From positions 3,038,001 to 3,102,000 of the forward strand of contig OZ241916.1 in the NCBI GenBank assembly GCA_965203865.1: a DNA stretch of 64,000 bases, given 5' to 3'. Shown one piece after another: positions 9,669 through 17,622 of the stretch (positions are counted from its first letter, which is position 1; each line of letters begins with the position of its first letter). The notes beneath the pieces are model-generated. The model had not been told where the DNA came from, searched no databases, and was given only the letters and a program-made list of their open reading frames with translations. The stretch comes from G965200765 sp965203865. GTDB taxonomy: Bacteria; Pseudomonadota; Gammaproteobacteria; Arenicellales; JAJDZL01. The translations under genes were made by a program, and so were the position numbers.

Positions 9669-11039
9669 CTAATCCAGTATCTTGTTCGGCAACCACAAGG
9701 CAATTTCTGGAAAAGCCATCACAAGGCTTAGCCCAATCACCTGCAACAATACGAAAGGTACAATTCCGCGATAAATCTGCTGAATCTTGACAGAAGGCGG
9801 AGCAACGCCTTTCATATAGAAAAGCGCGAACCCGAATGGCGGGGTTAAAAAGCTCGTTTGCAAATTTACCGCCACCAATATGGCGAACCAGTAGACAAGA
9901 TCGACTTTGGCCACATGATCTCCAAAATCCAGCAATGCAATAATCGGTGCGAACACCGGCAATACGATCAATGTGATTTCAATCCAGTCAAAAAAGAATC
10001 CCAGGATAAATACAATTCCCATCAGAATAAACAATATGCCCCAAGGACCGAATCCTGTGCTTTCAACAAAATCAATGACGATGTCATCGCCGCCCAGCGA
10101 CCTGAAAACATATGAAAACGCGGTGGCGCCAATAAAAATGAAAAACAGCATTGCTCCGGTCAATGCCGAACGTTCAACCACTGCGCGCAATGTGGGGATA
10201 TTCAGCCTGCCATTGATCACTGCCAGCAAAATCGCCCCCGCGGCACCGACCCCTGATGCTTCTGTCGGCGTTGCCCACCCGATAACGATAGAACCCAGTA
10301 CAAGCACAATCAGGAATACAGGCGGCACCAGGCCGCGAAGTATCATCATCCAGAATTCCTTGTTGTCCTTCGGACCAATGTCTTTTGGCAACGACGGAGC
10401 GAGCTCGGGCTTAAGTGCTGAAATCGTCAATATGTAAATTCCGTATATGCTGGCCAGCAGCAATCCGGGGAACACTGCCGCAACGAACAAATTCCCGACA
10501 GACCTTCCCAGCAAGTCGGCCATAATGACAAGCATAATGCTTGGGGGGATCAGAATTCCGAGAGTGCCCGATGCAGCAATCGTCCCGGTCGCCAGCGGCA
10601 CACTGTATTGTCTTTGAAGCATGATTGGCAGTGCCATCAGCGTCATCATGACAACCGAAGCACCAATAATGCCGGTTGTCGCCGCCATAATCGTCCCCAT
10701 TGCAGTGACAGAAAGGGCAAGCCCGCCGGGTACTCGCCTTAACAGCACTTGCAGACAATACAGCAGATCTCGGGCCACGCCGCTTTTTTCCAGCATTGTT
10801 CCCATGAATATGAACATGGGAATGGCCACCAGTACCAGATTGTCTGCGATACCACTCCAGATTCGCCCGACAATATTGAAAAATTCTATAGGAACGAATA
10901 CATCCAGATAAACACCAAGATAGCCGAAGCCTAATCCGACACCGCCAAGTACGGCCGCAACCGGATACCCGCTGAACAGCAATATCGCCAGCACCAGAAA
11001 CATGAAAAGCGGCATGTAGTCAATAAATATGTCAAGCAT
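9669..11039 (-). CDS. dctM: TRAP transporter large permease DctM
   Basis: 456 residues, almost entirely hydrophobic, with about 12 membrane helices and the DctM signatures MFIFMGTMLEKSGVARDLL and ASGTLGILIPPSIMLVIMADL. It is the secondary-active subunit that moves substrate with sodium in the inner membrane. The variant looks like the long-chain DctM group with FDWIEITLIVLPVF near residue 350, common in carriers of 2-oxo or hydroxy monocarboxylates. The start is 2 bases after the dctQ stop. Confidence 0.93.
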   Translation of the reverse strand: MLDIFIDYMPLFMFLVLAILLFSGYPVAAVLGGVGLGFGYLGVYLDVFVPIEFFNIVGRIWSGIADNLVLVAIPMFIFMGTMLEKSGVARDLLYCLQVLLRRVPGGLALSVTAMGTIMAATTGIIGASVVMMTLMALPIMLQRQYSVPLATGTIAASGTLGILIPPSIMLVIMADLLGRSVGNLFVAAVFPGLLLASIYGIYILTISALKPELAPSLPKDIGPKDNKEFWMMILRGLVPPVFLIVLVLGSIVIGWATPTEASGVGAAGAILLAVINGRLNIPTLRAVVERSALTGAMLFFIFIGATAFSYVFRSLGGDDIVIDFVESTGFGPWGILFILMGIVFILGFFFDWIEITLIVLPVFAPIIALLDFGDHVAKVDLVYWFAILVAVNLQTSFLTPPFGFALFYMKGVAPPSVKIQQIYRGIVPFVLLQVIGLSLVMAFPEIALWLPNKILD

Positions 11040-11041
11040 AG

Positions 11042-11632
11042 CTACGACCGCTCCTCTGGTATTTCCACTTCATCAAGGCGAACTGCCTCTTTCTTCTCTC
11101 GTAAATTAACGATTTCCCTGATTTCCGGCGGTCCGAACAATTGCAGTATTTTTCTAATCGCTGTCGTTATGCCGCTTACGAGCAGTATGGCAAAACCAAT
11201 CGGCAAAGCAGCTTTGATTATCCATCGATAAGGCAAGCCTGTTGCCGAAGCGGAAACCTCGTTCAACTGGAAAGACCGATTCCACCAGTCGATACCATGG
11301 TAGATCACAATAAACGAATAAGGAATCAGAAAAAACAGGCAACCGATTAATTCAATCCAGAGTTTTTTGCGCTCGCTCAATTTTTCGCGAACAAGGTCAA
11401 TTCGTACATGAGCATCCTTCATATATCCATAACCGAGGCAAAACATGAACAGGACAGCATGGATATGCCACTCCAGTTCCTGCAGTTTTGTTGAACCCAA
11501 AACAAAAAATCTGCGCGTTACCACATCGAAAATGATAACGATAATCAGAAATATTGACACCCACGCAGCAATACGGCCGATCCGAATAATAGTACTTTCA
11601 CATACTTCGTCAATTCGAAGTAATGTATTCAT
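11042..11632 (-). CDS. dctQ: TRAP transporter small permease DctQ
   Basis: 196 residues with four membrane helices (about 20-42, 55-75, 93-113, 145-165) and the DctQ-type second helix LQELEWHIHAVLFMFCLGYG followed by DAHVRIDLV. The C-terminal tail is charged and cytoplasmic. It is the small membrane subunit that docks with DctM. It sits directly before dctM and 78 bases after the PPOX-type gene. Confidence 0.9.
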   Translation of the reverse strand: MNTLLRIDEVCESTIIRIGRIAAWVSIFLIIVIIFDVVTRRFFVLGSTKLQELEWHIHAVLFMFCLGYGYMKDAHVRIDLVREKLSERKKLWIELIGCLFFLIPYSFIVIYHGIDWWNRSFQLNEVSASATGLPYRWIIKAALPIGFAILLVSGITTAIRKILQLFGPPEIREIVNLREKKEAVRLDEVEIPEERS

Positions 11633-11710
11633 GAACTGTTATTTCCTTGCAGGTAATAAATTTCTGTCTGGGATGCCAATAGTCAACCGTCAGCTACCGT
11701 ATGGCTACTT

Positions 11711-12337
11711 CTACAATCGCTCATGCAGCTGCCCATACAGGTCTTGATTGGCCTCATCCTCAGATTCGTCTATTTCCCGAGCACTTGCCCCCTTGATTTG
11801 ATCTGCCAGCACTTGTCCGTAAGTGGGATAGCTGGACCGCTCGATTTTGAAATCCGAATCCCACAGGTGCGAACGAAGCAAAGCGCGTCCGCAATGCAGA
11901 AAAGCCTCCTCGACAGTAATTCGCAATCCTGATAGCGGGATTTTCCGCTTTATGGCTGTGGATTCCAGAAGTTCTATGTCGGTAACGATATCCGCCTTGC
12001 CTTTCACACGAAGCGTTTCGTTCATCCCCGGTACAAAGAACAGCAATCCAACACCCGGGTTTTCGACAATGTTCTGTAGCGAATCTACCTGATTGTTTCC
12101 CGGGCGGTCGGGAAGAAGAAGTGTCTTCTCATCCAGCACTTTTACAAAGCCCGGGGGGTCTCCTCGCGGAGATGCATCAGCTTGCCCGGATGCATTTGAC
12201 GAGCTAAGAATACACAGTGGAGATAATGATATGAAATTTTTACAGTGACTATCCAAATGGTCAATTACTTTTTGGGCTGCACGGGGTGCAGGCGGCTTGT
12301 AAACAGTTCGTAATTCATCATAATTTTTAACAGCCAT
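11711..12337 (-). CDS. PPOX-class FMN-binding flavoprotein (pyridoxamine-phosphate oxidase family)
   Basis: 208 residues of the split-barrel flavin-binding family. Visible family features are LCILSSSNASGQADASPRG (N-terminal strand), the loop LLLPDRPGNNQVDSLQNI and NPGVGLLFFVPG, and a C-terminal helix with HCGRALLRSHLWD. Members reduce or oxidise small heterocycles with FMN; the substrate is not evident. The gene sits between dctP and dctQ, so it interrupts a TRAP operon. Whether it acts on the imported substrate cannot be told. The start is ATG at 12337. Confidence 0.85.
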   Translation of the reverse strand: MAVKNYDELRTVYKPPAPRAAQKVIDHLDSHCKNFISLSPLCILSSSNASGQADASPRGDPPGFVKVLDEKTLLLPDRPGNNQVDSLQNIVENPGVGLLFFVPGMNETLRVKGKADIVTDIELLESTAIKRKIPLSGLRITVEEAFLHCGRALLRSHLWDSDFKIERSSYPTYGQVLADQIKGASAREIDESEDEANQDLYGQLHERL

Positions 12338-12372
12338 GTCAATTACTCTCTTGCTAAACAGTCAAAATATAC

Positions 12373-12403
12373 AATTCGCCGCCAGCCAGGCTGGCGGCGA
12401 ATT
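12373..12403 (-). terminator. Intercistronic hairpin after dctP
   Basis: A perfect 15-bp inverted repeat (12373-12387 and 12389-12403) with a 1-base centre, very G+C-rich in the stem. It begins 32 bases beyond the dctP stop. On the minus strand it is followed by a weak T-rich stretch. Such hairpins after binding-protein genes protect the 3' end of the abundant mRNA or act as leaky terminators, so that dctP exceeds dctQM. The structure is seen; the effect is inferred. Confidence 0.7.
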
Positions 12404-12434
12404 CTCATGGTAATTGTCTACGTTTCGCAAACAA

Positions 12435-13484
12435 TCACAGATATCCCAGCTCTTTCCAGATTGTGTACTCTTCACGAAAACTGGTATAGGAGTTCCAAAC
12501 CCTTTCGAAGTCCGGGTTGTTGGCGATTTCTTCTGCCACGACTTCATTCCAGGCAGCTTCCAGCGTTGCCAGAATTTCAGGGTCCCAGCGTCTGATATTC
12601 ACGCCCTTGCCCTGCAATTCCTTCAAGGCGGCAGACTGAATCGCCTCGCCTTCTACTAAGCCGTAGCGAAAGTTGTCACCGCAAGCCAACTCGAACTGCG
12701 CGCGTTGCGTATCAGTCAAACCTTCCCATTTCTCCTTGTTCATAAGCACCTCAAACAACGTTGACTGCTGATGCCATCCGGGGAAGTAGTAGTAGTTTGC
12801 AACTTGATAGAAACCCAGATTCAAGTCAATGGCGGGCATGGAGTATTCGGTTGCATCAATTGACCCTCGCTCAAGTGCGGGGAAGATGTCCCCTCCGGGG
12901 ATCAGCTGAGTGGATACACCAACTTTCTCCATGACCTTCGCTCCAAGTCCGAAAAACCGCATTTTCAGTCCTTTGAGATCTTCTACTGAATTGATTTCCT
13001 TTCTGAACCAGCCTGACGCTTCTGGGGCAATAACCCCACAGATCAAAGAGTAGAGTCCATGCTCGGCGTAGATTTCGTTCATCAGATCGTGTCCGCCGCC
13101 AAAGTACATCCACGCGCCGTATTCAGCAGCCTTCGGACCGAATGGAACTGCTGCGAACATTGCGAGAGCCGTATTTTTACCATACCAGTAGCCTGGTGTG
13201 GACCAGCAAGCGTCGACACTGCCAGCTGAAACAGCATCAAAGCACTCCGCAGGCGGGACTAACGCGCCTGGCTCGAAGTACTTCAATTGAATATTGCCTC
13301 CCGATACTCGGTCGAGAGTTTCCGAAACTTGGTTCCCCAAAGTTCCCAGTTGTGTCAAGTTCTTTGGAAACCAGCTTGCCATTTTCCAACGAACCTTGTC
13401 TTGTGCAACCGCTGATGCGGACAGCATTCCCCATACCAGAAAAATGGAAAATATCGCGGCGATGATTTTACGTGTTTTCATCAA
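12435..13484 (-). CDS. dctP: TRAP transporter substrate-binding protein DctP
   Basis: 349 residues with an N-terminal signal peptide (hydrophobic stretch 8-26, cleavage after AVA). The DctP fold is shown by WKMASWFPKNL, the lid region LKGLKMRFFGLGAKVMEKVG near residue 165-185 with the conserved Arg that binds the substrate carboxylate, and GGDIFPALERGSIDATEY. It resembles the group that binds 2-oxo or hydroxy monocarboxylates; the adjacent lutAB genes make lactate or a related acid likely. It is the first gene of the minus-strand run to yejF. Confidence 0.92.
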   Translation of the reverse strand: MMKTRKIIAAIFSIFLVWGMLSASAVAQDKVRWKMASWFPKNLTQLGTLGNQVSETLDRVSGGNIQLKYFEPGALVPPAECFDAVSAGSVDACWSTPGYWYGKNTALAMFAAVPFGPKAAEYGAWMYFGGGHDLMNEIYAEHGLYSLICGVIAPEASGWFRKEINSVEDLKGLKMRFFGLGAKVMEKVGVSTQLIPGGDIFPALERGSIDATEYSMPAIDLNLGFYQVANYYYFPGWHQQSTLFEVLMNKEKWEGLTDTQRAQFELACGDNFRYGLVEGEAIQSAALKELQGKGVNIRRWDPEILATLEAAWNEVVAEEIANNPDFERVWNSYTSFREEYTIWKELGYL

Positions 13485-13764
13485 AGTGCCTCCAGTTGGT
13501 TAAATTAATACAGGTTGAATTCGTCAAGTGTAATTATTGTTGACAAAGAAATTATTTTAGTTAAGAGTTAGAAATATCTTATATTGTGGCTTTGTTTGCA
13601 AGTACAGATTTTCAACGCGATTCGAAATCTCTCTTTTTTGGCGACTTGTTCGGCAAAAAAACATATCTGCGCTTTGTAATGTCAACGCAAAAATTTGGCC
13701 AGCCTCCATGGCTGGGAAAATCAGAATCTCATCTATACGCCTCTAAGGATTATAGTCAGTAAAA

Positions 13765-14136
13765 ATGAATAACTTTGTAATTTGGTTTCATTTAATTGCG
13801 GCATTGCTGGCAATTCTGCTTGGCTCAATCAATCTGTCGCGAAAAAAAGGTACAACTCAGCACCGAGTCATTGGATGGGCATGGCTAGTCCTGATGGCAG
13901 GTGTAACTCTTTCAGCATTCGGAATCAGAGAACTGAATCCAGGACAGTTTAGCTGGATTCACATTCTTACGGTCTGGACAATTATCAGCATGGCAGTTGC
14001 CTTGATTGCAATCAGGAACAAGAAGGTCAGACTCCATGCGGGGTTTATGACCGGAACAATGATTGGTGCCGTAGCAGCTGGCCTGTTTGCCCTGGCACCA
14101 GGACGATTCATTGGCACTTATTTAGGGTATGGGTAG
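13765..14136 (+). CDS. DUF2306 family membrane protein
   Basis: 123 residues with four predicted membrane helices (about 4-22, 36-53, 66-83, 95-115) and conserved histidines between them (QHRVIGWAW, HILTVW, LHAGFM), typical of small DUF2306 proteins. Histidines at these places may bind haem, but that is inference. The gene is divergent from dctP across a 280-base region that must hold both promoters and also has a small CCAGCC/GGCTGG hairpin at 13699-13715. Confidence 0.75.
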   Translation: MNNFVIWFHLIAALLAILLGSINLSRKKGTTQHRVIGWAWLVLMAGVTLSAFGIRELNPGQFSWIHILTVWTIISMAVALIAIRNKKVRLHAGFMTGTMIGAVAAGLFALAPGRFIGTYLGYG

Positions 14137-14243
14137 CAACCGGTCTTGCCTGTTTGAGGAAAATTTCACGCTTTTTTTGCCAAGATTTTATAATTCACCT
14201 GACAATATACAGACTTTTTGGTTTCTTGGCCCTCGCAATCAAA

Positions 14244-15272
14244 TTGAATTCGCAAAGCAACAAACAGGTTTTTGACAGGTTCGACAGACCGATACGCGAT
14301 TTGCGCGTTTCTATTACTGATCGATGCAATTTTCGGTGCGTGTACTGCATGCCAAAGGAATTTTTTGGTTCAAACCACGCTTTTCTTGAACGCAAGCAAC
14401 TACTGTCGTTTGAAGAGATTGAGCGCACTGTCAGAGCTTTTGTTGCAAACGGGGTGAAAAAAGTTCGAATCACGGGCGGAGAACCGATGGTTCGCCGCAA
14501 CTTGCCAGACTTGATTGAGGCATTGTCGAAAATAGAAGGTGTAAATGACCTCAGCATGACCACGAATGCATCGCTTCTTACATTATCCGCAGCGCGGACC
14601 TTGCAAGCTGCAGGATTGAAGCGGATCACGATCAGTCTTGATGCGATTGACGACAAAGTGTTTTCAGCGATCAATGATGTCAAGTTTCCGGTTCAGCGCG
14701 TACTGGACGGTATTGAAAATGCCAGGCAAGCCGGAATTGCACCAGTTAAGGTAAACATGGTGGTTGCTCGAGGAATGAATGAGCATGAGATTTTGCCCAT
14801 GGTTGAGCAGTTTCGGGGAACGGACGTAATTTTACGCTTTATTGAATTTATGGATGTAGGGACAACCAACGACTGGCAAATGGACAAAGTAATTGCTGCG
14901 AAAGAGATTTTGAAAATTATTGACGCGAAGTATCCAATTCACCCTGTGTCACCAACTTATCGCGGAGAAGTGGCAAAAAGATGGCAGTTCAAGGACGGGC
15001 AAGGTGAAATTGGAATGATTGCTTCTGTTAGCGAACCGTTTTGCGGAACGTGCAACCGGGCTCGCCTGACGGCGGAAGGAAAAGTATTTACATGCCTGTT
15101 TGCCTCGACTGGATTTGATTTGCGCGAGCGCATCAGAAACGGAGCCGATGTTGAAGAGTTGACACAAATGATTCGAAAAGTTTGGGCCGGCAGGACAGAC
15201 AGGTATTCCGAACTTCGCACCGAAGAAACTGCCGGGTTGCCAAGAATCGAAATGTCGTACGTAGGCGGCTAG
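14244..15272 (+). CDS. moaA: GTP 3',8-cyclase MoaA
   Basis: 342 residues from a TTG at 14244, chosen because family members start just before DRFDRPIRDLRVSITDRCNF; the open frame extends upstream to a TTG at 14154. The radical SAM cluster CNFRCVYC is near residue 27, the second 4Fe-4S ligands are FCGTCNRARL and a Cys in VFTC, and the chain ends in the conserved Gly-Gly. It converts GTP to 3',8-cyclo-7,8-dihydro-GTP, the first step of molybdenum cofactor synthesis. moaB lies nearby in the opposite direction. Confidence 0.93.
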   Translation: MNSQSNKQVFDRFDRPIRDLRVSITDRCNFRCVYCMPKEFFGSNHAFLERKQLLSFEEIERTVRAFVANGVKKVRITGGEPMVRRNLPDLIEALSKIEGVNDLSMTTNASLLTLSAARTLQAAGLKRITISLDAIDDKVFSAINDVKFPVQRVLDGIENARQAGIAPVKVNMVVARGMNEHEILPMVEQFRGTDVILRFIEFMDVGTTNDWQMDKVIAAKEILKIIDAKYPIHPVSPTYRGEVAKRWQFKDGQGEIGMIASVSEPFCGTCNRARLTAEGKVFTCLFASTGFDLRERIRNGADVEELTQMIRKVWAGRTDRYSELRTEETAGLPRIEMSYVGG

Positions 15273-15314
15273 CAATTTCGCAGATAGCCGAACTGGACAA
15301 ACAGGAGCTAACGC

Positions 15315-15614
15315 ATGGCCCTAAAAGACATCAATAGGAATTCTTTACTAATGGCAATGGAGGAATTCAAAGAAATAGGCGTATATGCAATGCTGGAAAA
15401 GTACGGTGGTGGTCAGTCAAAATGGATGTATATTAATTACGACGGATGTCGCTACGACTTGAAAGTCACTGTCCGTGCTGCACATGAGATACAAGGACTT
15501 GGCCAACTTCCTCCCGGCGAAGGTACGTTCACTGCCGGACAAGCCAAATTAAAATTGGAAAAACTTGGATTTCAAATTGTAAGAGATAAAACCGGTCAGT
15601 CTATGGTTGGATAA
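15315..15614 (+). CDS. Stand-alone ScoMcrA-like N-terminal head domain protein
   Basis: 99 residues. The pattern ALKDINR...AMEEFKEIGVYAMLEKYGGG..., then CRYDLKVTVRAAHEIQG and a closing FTAGQAKLKLEKLGFQIV matches, from memory, the small N-terminal head domain that precedes HNH nucleases of the ScoMcrA type and other defence proteins. Here it is the entire protein: the stop follows the domain and no HNH frame follows. It has ATG at 15315 with AGGAG upstream and lies 42 bases after moaA, so co-transcription is likely. Function is unknown; a DNA or nucleotide-binding role would be guesswork. Confidence 0.65.
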   Translation: MALKDINRNSLLMAMEEFKEIGVYAMLEKYGGGQSKWMYINYDGCRYDLKVTVRAAHEIQGLGQLPPGEGTFTAGQAKLKLEKLGFQIVRDKTGQSMVG

Positions 15615-15621
15615 TCAAGCT

Positions 15622-16161
15622 TTACTTTTTCAAGTGTTCAAGCAGACGAGGCATTAACTCAACCAGGTTGCACGGCCGGCTTCTGTAGTCCAGTTGATGC
15701 TCAATCAGCATGTCCCAGCCATCGCCGCACGCTCCGGCCGACCCAGGCAGACAAAATATGTAGGTGGCATTTGCAACTCCCGCAAATGCTCTGGACTGAA
15801 GTGTTGATGTCGCAATTTTTTCGTACGACAATACTCGAAACATCTCTCCAAATCCGCCAATCTCCTTGTCCAGTAGTGGCCTGATCGCTTCGGGAGTACC
15901 ATCTCTTCCAGTCACTCCTGTTCCTCCCGTTGTCAGTACAACCTGAACCTCCGGGTCTGCGATCCATTGGCTAACAACCGCTCTGACTGCGTAAATGTCG
16001 TCTTTGACAATTTGCTTCCCGACGAATCTGTGCCCTGAATTTTGAACCCTGCCAACCAGAAGGTCGCCCGACTTGTCGTTATCCTCGACTCGCGAATCTG
16101 AAATAGTCAGCACCGCAATCGCAACCGGTATGAATTCGCGGGTATTGTTTTTTTGCGTCAT
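15622..16161 (-). CDS. moaB: Molybdopterin adenylyltransferase-family protein MoaB
   Basis: 179 residues from ATG at 16161; AAGG lies about 11 bases upstream, whereas the open frame reaches a TTG at 16188. MoCF-domain motifs are LTISDSR near the N terminus, LTTGGTGVTGRDGTPEAI (the MPT-binding loop) and CLPGSAGAC near 145. It adenylylates molybdopterin before metal insertion. It faces the moaA gene convergently, with only 7 bases to the ScoMcrA-type gene. Confidence 0.92.
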   Translation of the reverse strand: MTQKNNTREFIPVAIAVLTISDSRVEDNDKSGDLLVGRVQNSGHRFVGKQIVKDDIYAVRAVVSQWIADPEVQVVLTTGGTGVTGRDGTPEAIRPLLDKEIGGFGEMFRVLSYEKIATSTLQSRAFAGVANATYIFCLPGSAGACGDGWDMLIEHQLDYRSRPCNLVELMPRLLEHLKK

Positions 16162-16197
16162 AACTTTTATTACCTTTGTGAGCCTCAAGTTTTGTTC

Positions 16198-16243
16198 TGC
16201 GACACTTCATTTTCACCGAAGCCAAAGAGGTGAAATTGTCGCA
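16198..16243. repeat. Interrupted inverted repeat upstream of moaB
   Basis: Two arms of 7 + 7 bp pair as TGCGACA/TGTCGCA and TTTCACC/GGTGAAA, with an asymmetric internal loop (6 bases against 1) and an 11-base apical loop. It lies 36 bases before the moaB ATG, in its leader, and about 115 bases before the CDGSH gene on the other strand. It could be an mRNA structure controlling moaB. It does not resemble the Moco RNA motif closely enough to name it. Confidence 0.4.
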
Positions 16244-16358
16244 AAGTTTTATCAACAGTGTATTCAAGGATAAAATAATAGCAAATTCGCAAAGCAAACT
16301 TGCACAGCGTAAAAGAAAACTCGACTGAAACCAATACCCCCATAAAAGGAGATTAGCA

Positions 16359-16598
16359 ATGGCAGAACCTCAGATTGCTCAGAAAGAACCTTATGGAATC
16401 AATTTGAAGCCCGGCGACTACTGGTGGTGCAGGTGTGGCTTGTCCTCAAAGCAACCCTTTTGCGACGGGTCGCACAAGGAAACCGAATTCGAGCCGATGA
16501 AAGTATCCATCGACAAAGAAAGAACCTATTGGCTATGCGGTTGCAAGTACACAAAAAAGCAGCCTTTCTGTGATGGAACACATAATTCTCTTGAATGA
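16359..16598 (+). CDS. CDGSH iron-sulfur domain protein
   Basis: 79 residues with two CDGSH-type units: CRCGLSSKQPFCDGSH (residues about 27-42) and CGCKYTKKQPFCDGTH (about 61-76). Each Cys3His set binds a 2Fe-2S cluster as in mitoNEET-like and bacterial tandem-CDGSH proteins. The role is electron transfer or Fe-S handling in the cytoplasm. The ATG has AAAGGAG 9 bases upstream. It stands before pdxA. Confidence 0.9.
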   Translation: MAEPQIAQKEPYGINLKPGDYWWCRCGLSSKQPFCDGSHKETEFEPMKVSIDKERTYWLCGCKYTKKQPFCDGTHNSLE

Positions 16599-16623
16599 AT
16601 ACAACTTGTTCTTCTGATTGCCG

Positions 16624-17622
16624 ATGCAGGATTGTGGAAAAAAAATTACTTTGGCTGTAACTCCGGGAGACCCGGCAGGTATTGGTCCGGATTTAACTGT
16701 AGCACTCGCCAATCAGCAACAGGACTGTAGAATAGTGGCAATCTGCGACCGCCGAGTACTGGAAGAACGCGCTGAAAAGCTCGGTGTAAATGCCAAGTTC
16801 CCGGACTTCAATCACGAAAGTTCACTTGATTCATCCTTGGAAGTTCTGAATATCCAATATCAAGTGTCACCAACTCCGGGGCAACCCGATGTTGCAAATT
16901 CATCCTATATTCTGAAAACTCTTGATGCGGCAGTCGAGGGTTGTATGAACAAGGAGTTCCATGCAATGGTAACCGGACCGGTAAACAAGGAAGTGATCAC
17001 GCGGTCTGGCGTTTTATTTACCGGGCACACTGAGTACATCGCCACCAAAACCGGTATTGACTGCCCTGTAATGCTATTGGTTTTCGAACAATTTCGTGTT
17101 GCACTTGCTACAACTCATATCCCTCTTTCTGAGGTGCCTGCGGCCATTTCCAGGAATAGACTGAAACGGGTGATAGAGGTTTTGAATCAGGATCTCAAAG
17201 AAAAGTTTGCAATTCAATCGCCGAGAATCGCAGTTTGCGGAGTCAATCCTCATGCGGGTGAAGGCGGGACTTTGGGGCAAGAAGAAACCACGGTAATTGA
17301 ACCATTGATTTCAGAACTTCAGAAAGAAGGTTTGAATGCAAGAGGGCCGTATCCTGCTGATACTGTGTTTGTTCCACAGCAACTTGAAAAATTTGACGCA
17401 GTGCTGGCGATGTACCACGATCAAGGATTGCCGGCAATCAAGCACAGTGCCTTCGGCAACGTTGTAAATGTCACTCTTGGCTTGCCGATTATTCGAACAT
17501 CCGTGGACCACGGCACAGCTTATAACCTTGCTGCAACCGGTCTGGCTGATTCGGGAAGCTTGCTGGCGGCAGTAAAACTGGCAAAGAGCCTTGCCGAGAA
17601 AAATCAAGAAGTTGAAACATGA
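16624..17622 (+). CDS. pdxA: 4-hydroxythreonine-4-phosphate dehydrogenase PdxA
   Basis: 332 residues from ATG at 16624 (a TTG lies two codons earlier). Family motifs are TPGDPAGIGPDL at the N terminus, MVTGPVNKEVI, FTGHTEYIA, and the metal-binding stretch MYHDQGLPAIKHSAF near 265. It oxidises 4-phosphohydroxy-threonine with NAD in the DXP-dependent pyridoxal phosphate pathway. It overlaps rsmA by 4 bases (ATGA), the pdxA-rsmA pair known in gammaproteobacteria. Confidence 0.95.
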   Translation: MQDCGKKITLAVTPGDPAGIGPDLTVALANQQQDCRIVAICDRRVLEERAEKLGVNAKFPDFNHESSLDSSLEVLNIQYQVSPTPGQPDVANSSYILKTLDAAVEGCMNKEFHAMVTGPVNKEVITRSGVLFTGHTEYIATKTGIDCPVMLLVFEQFRVALATTHIPLSEVPAAISRNRLKRVIEVLNQDLKEKFAIQSPRIAVCGVNPHAGEGGTLGQEETTVIEPLISELQKEGLNARGPYPADTVFVPQQLEKFDAVLAMYHDQGLPAIKHSAFGNVVNVTLGLPIIRTSVDHGTAYNLAATGLADSGSLLAAVKLAKSLAEKNQEVET

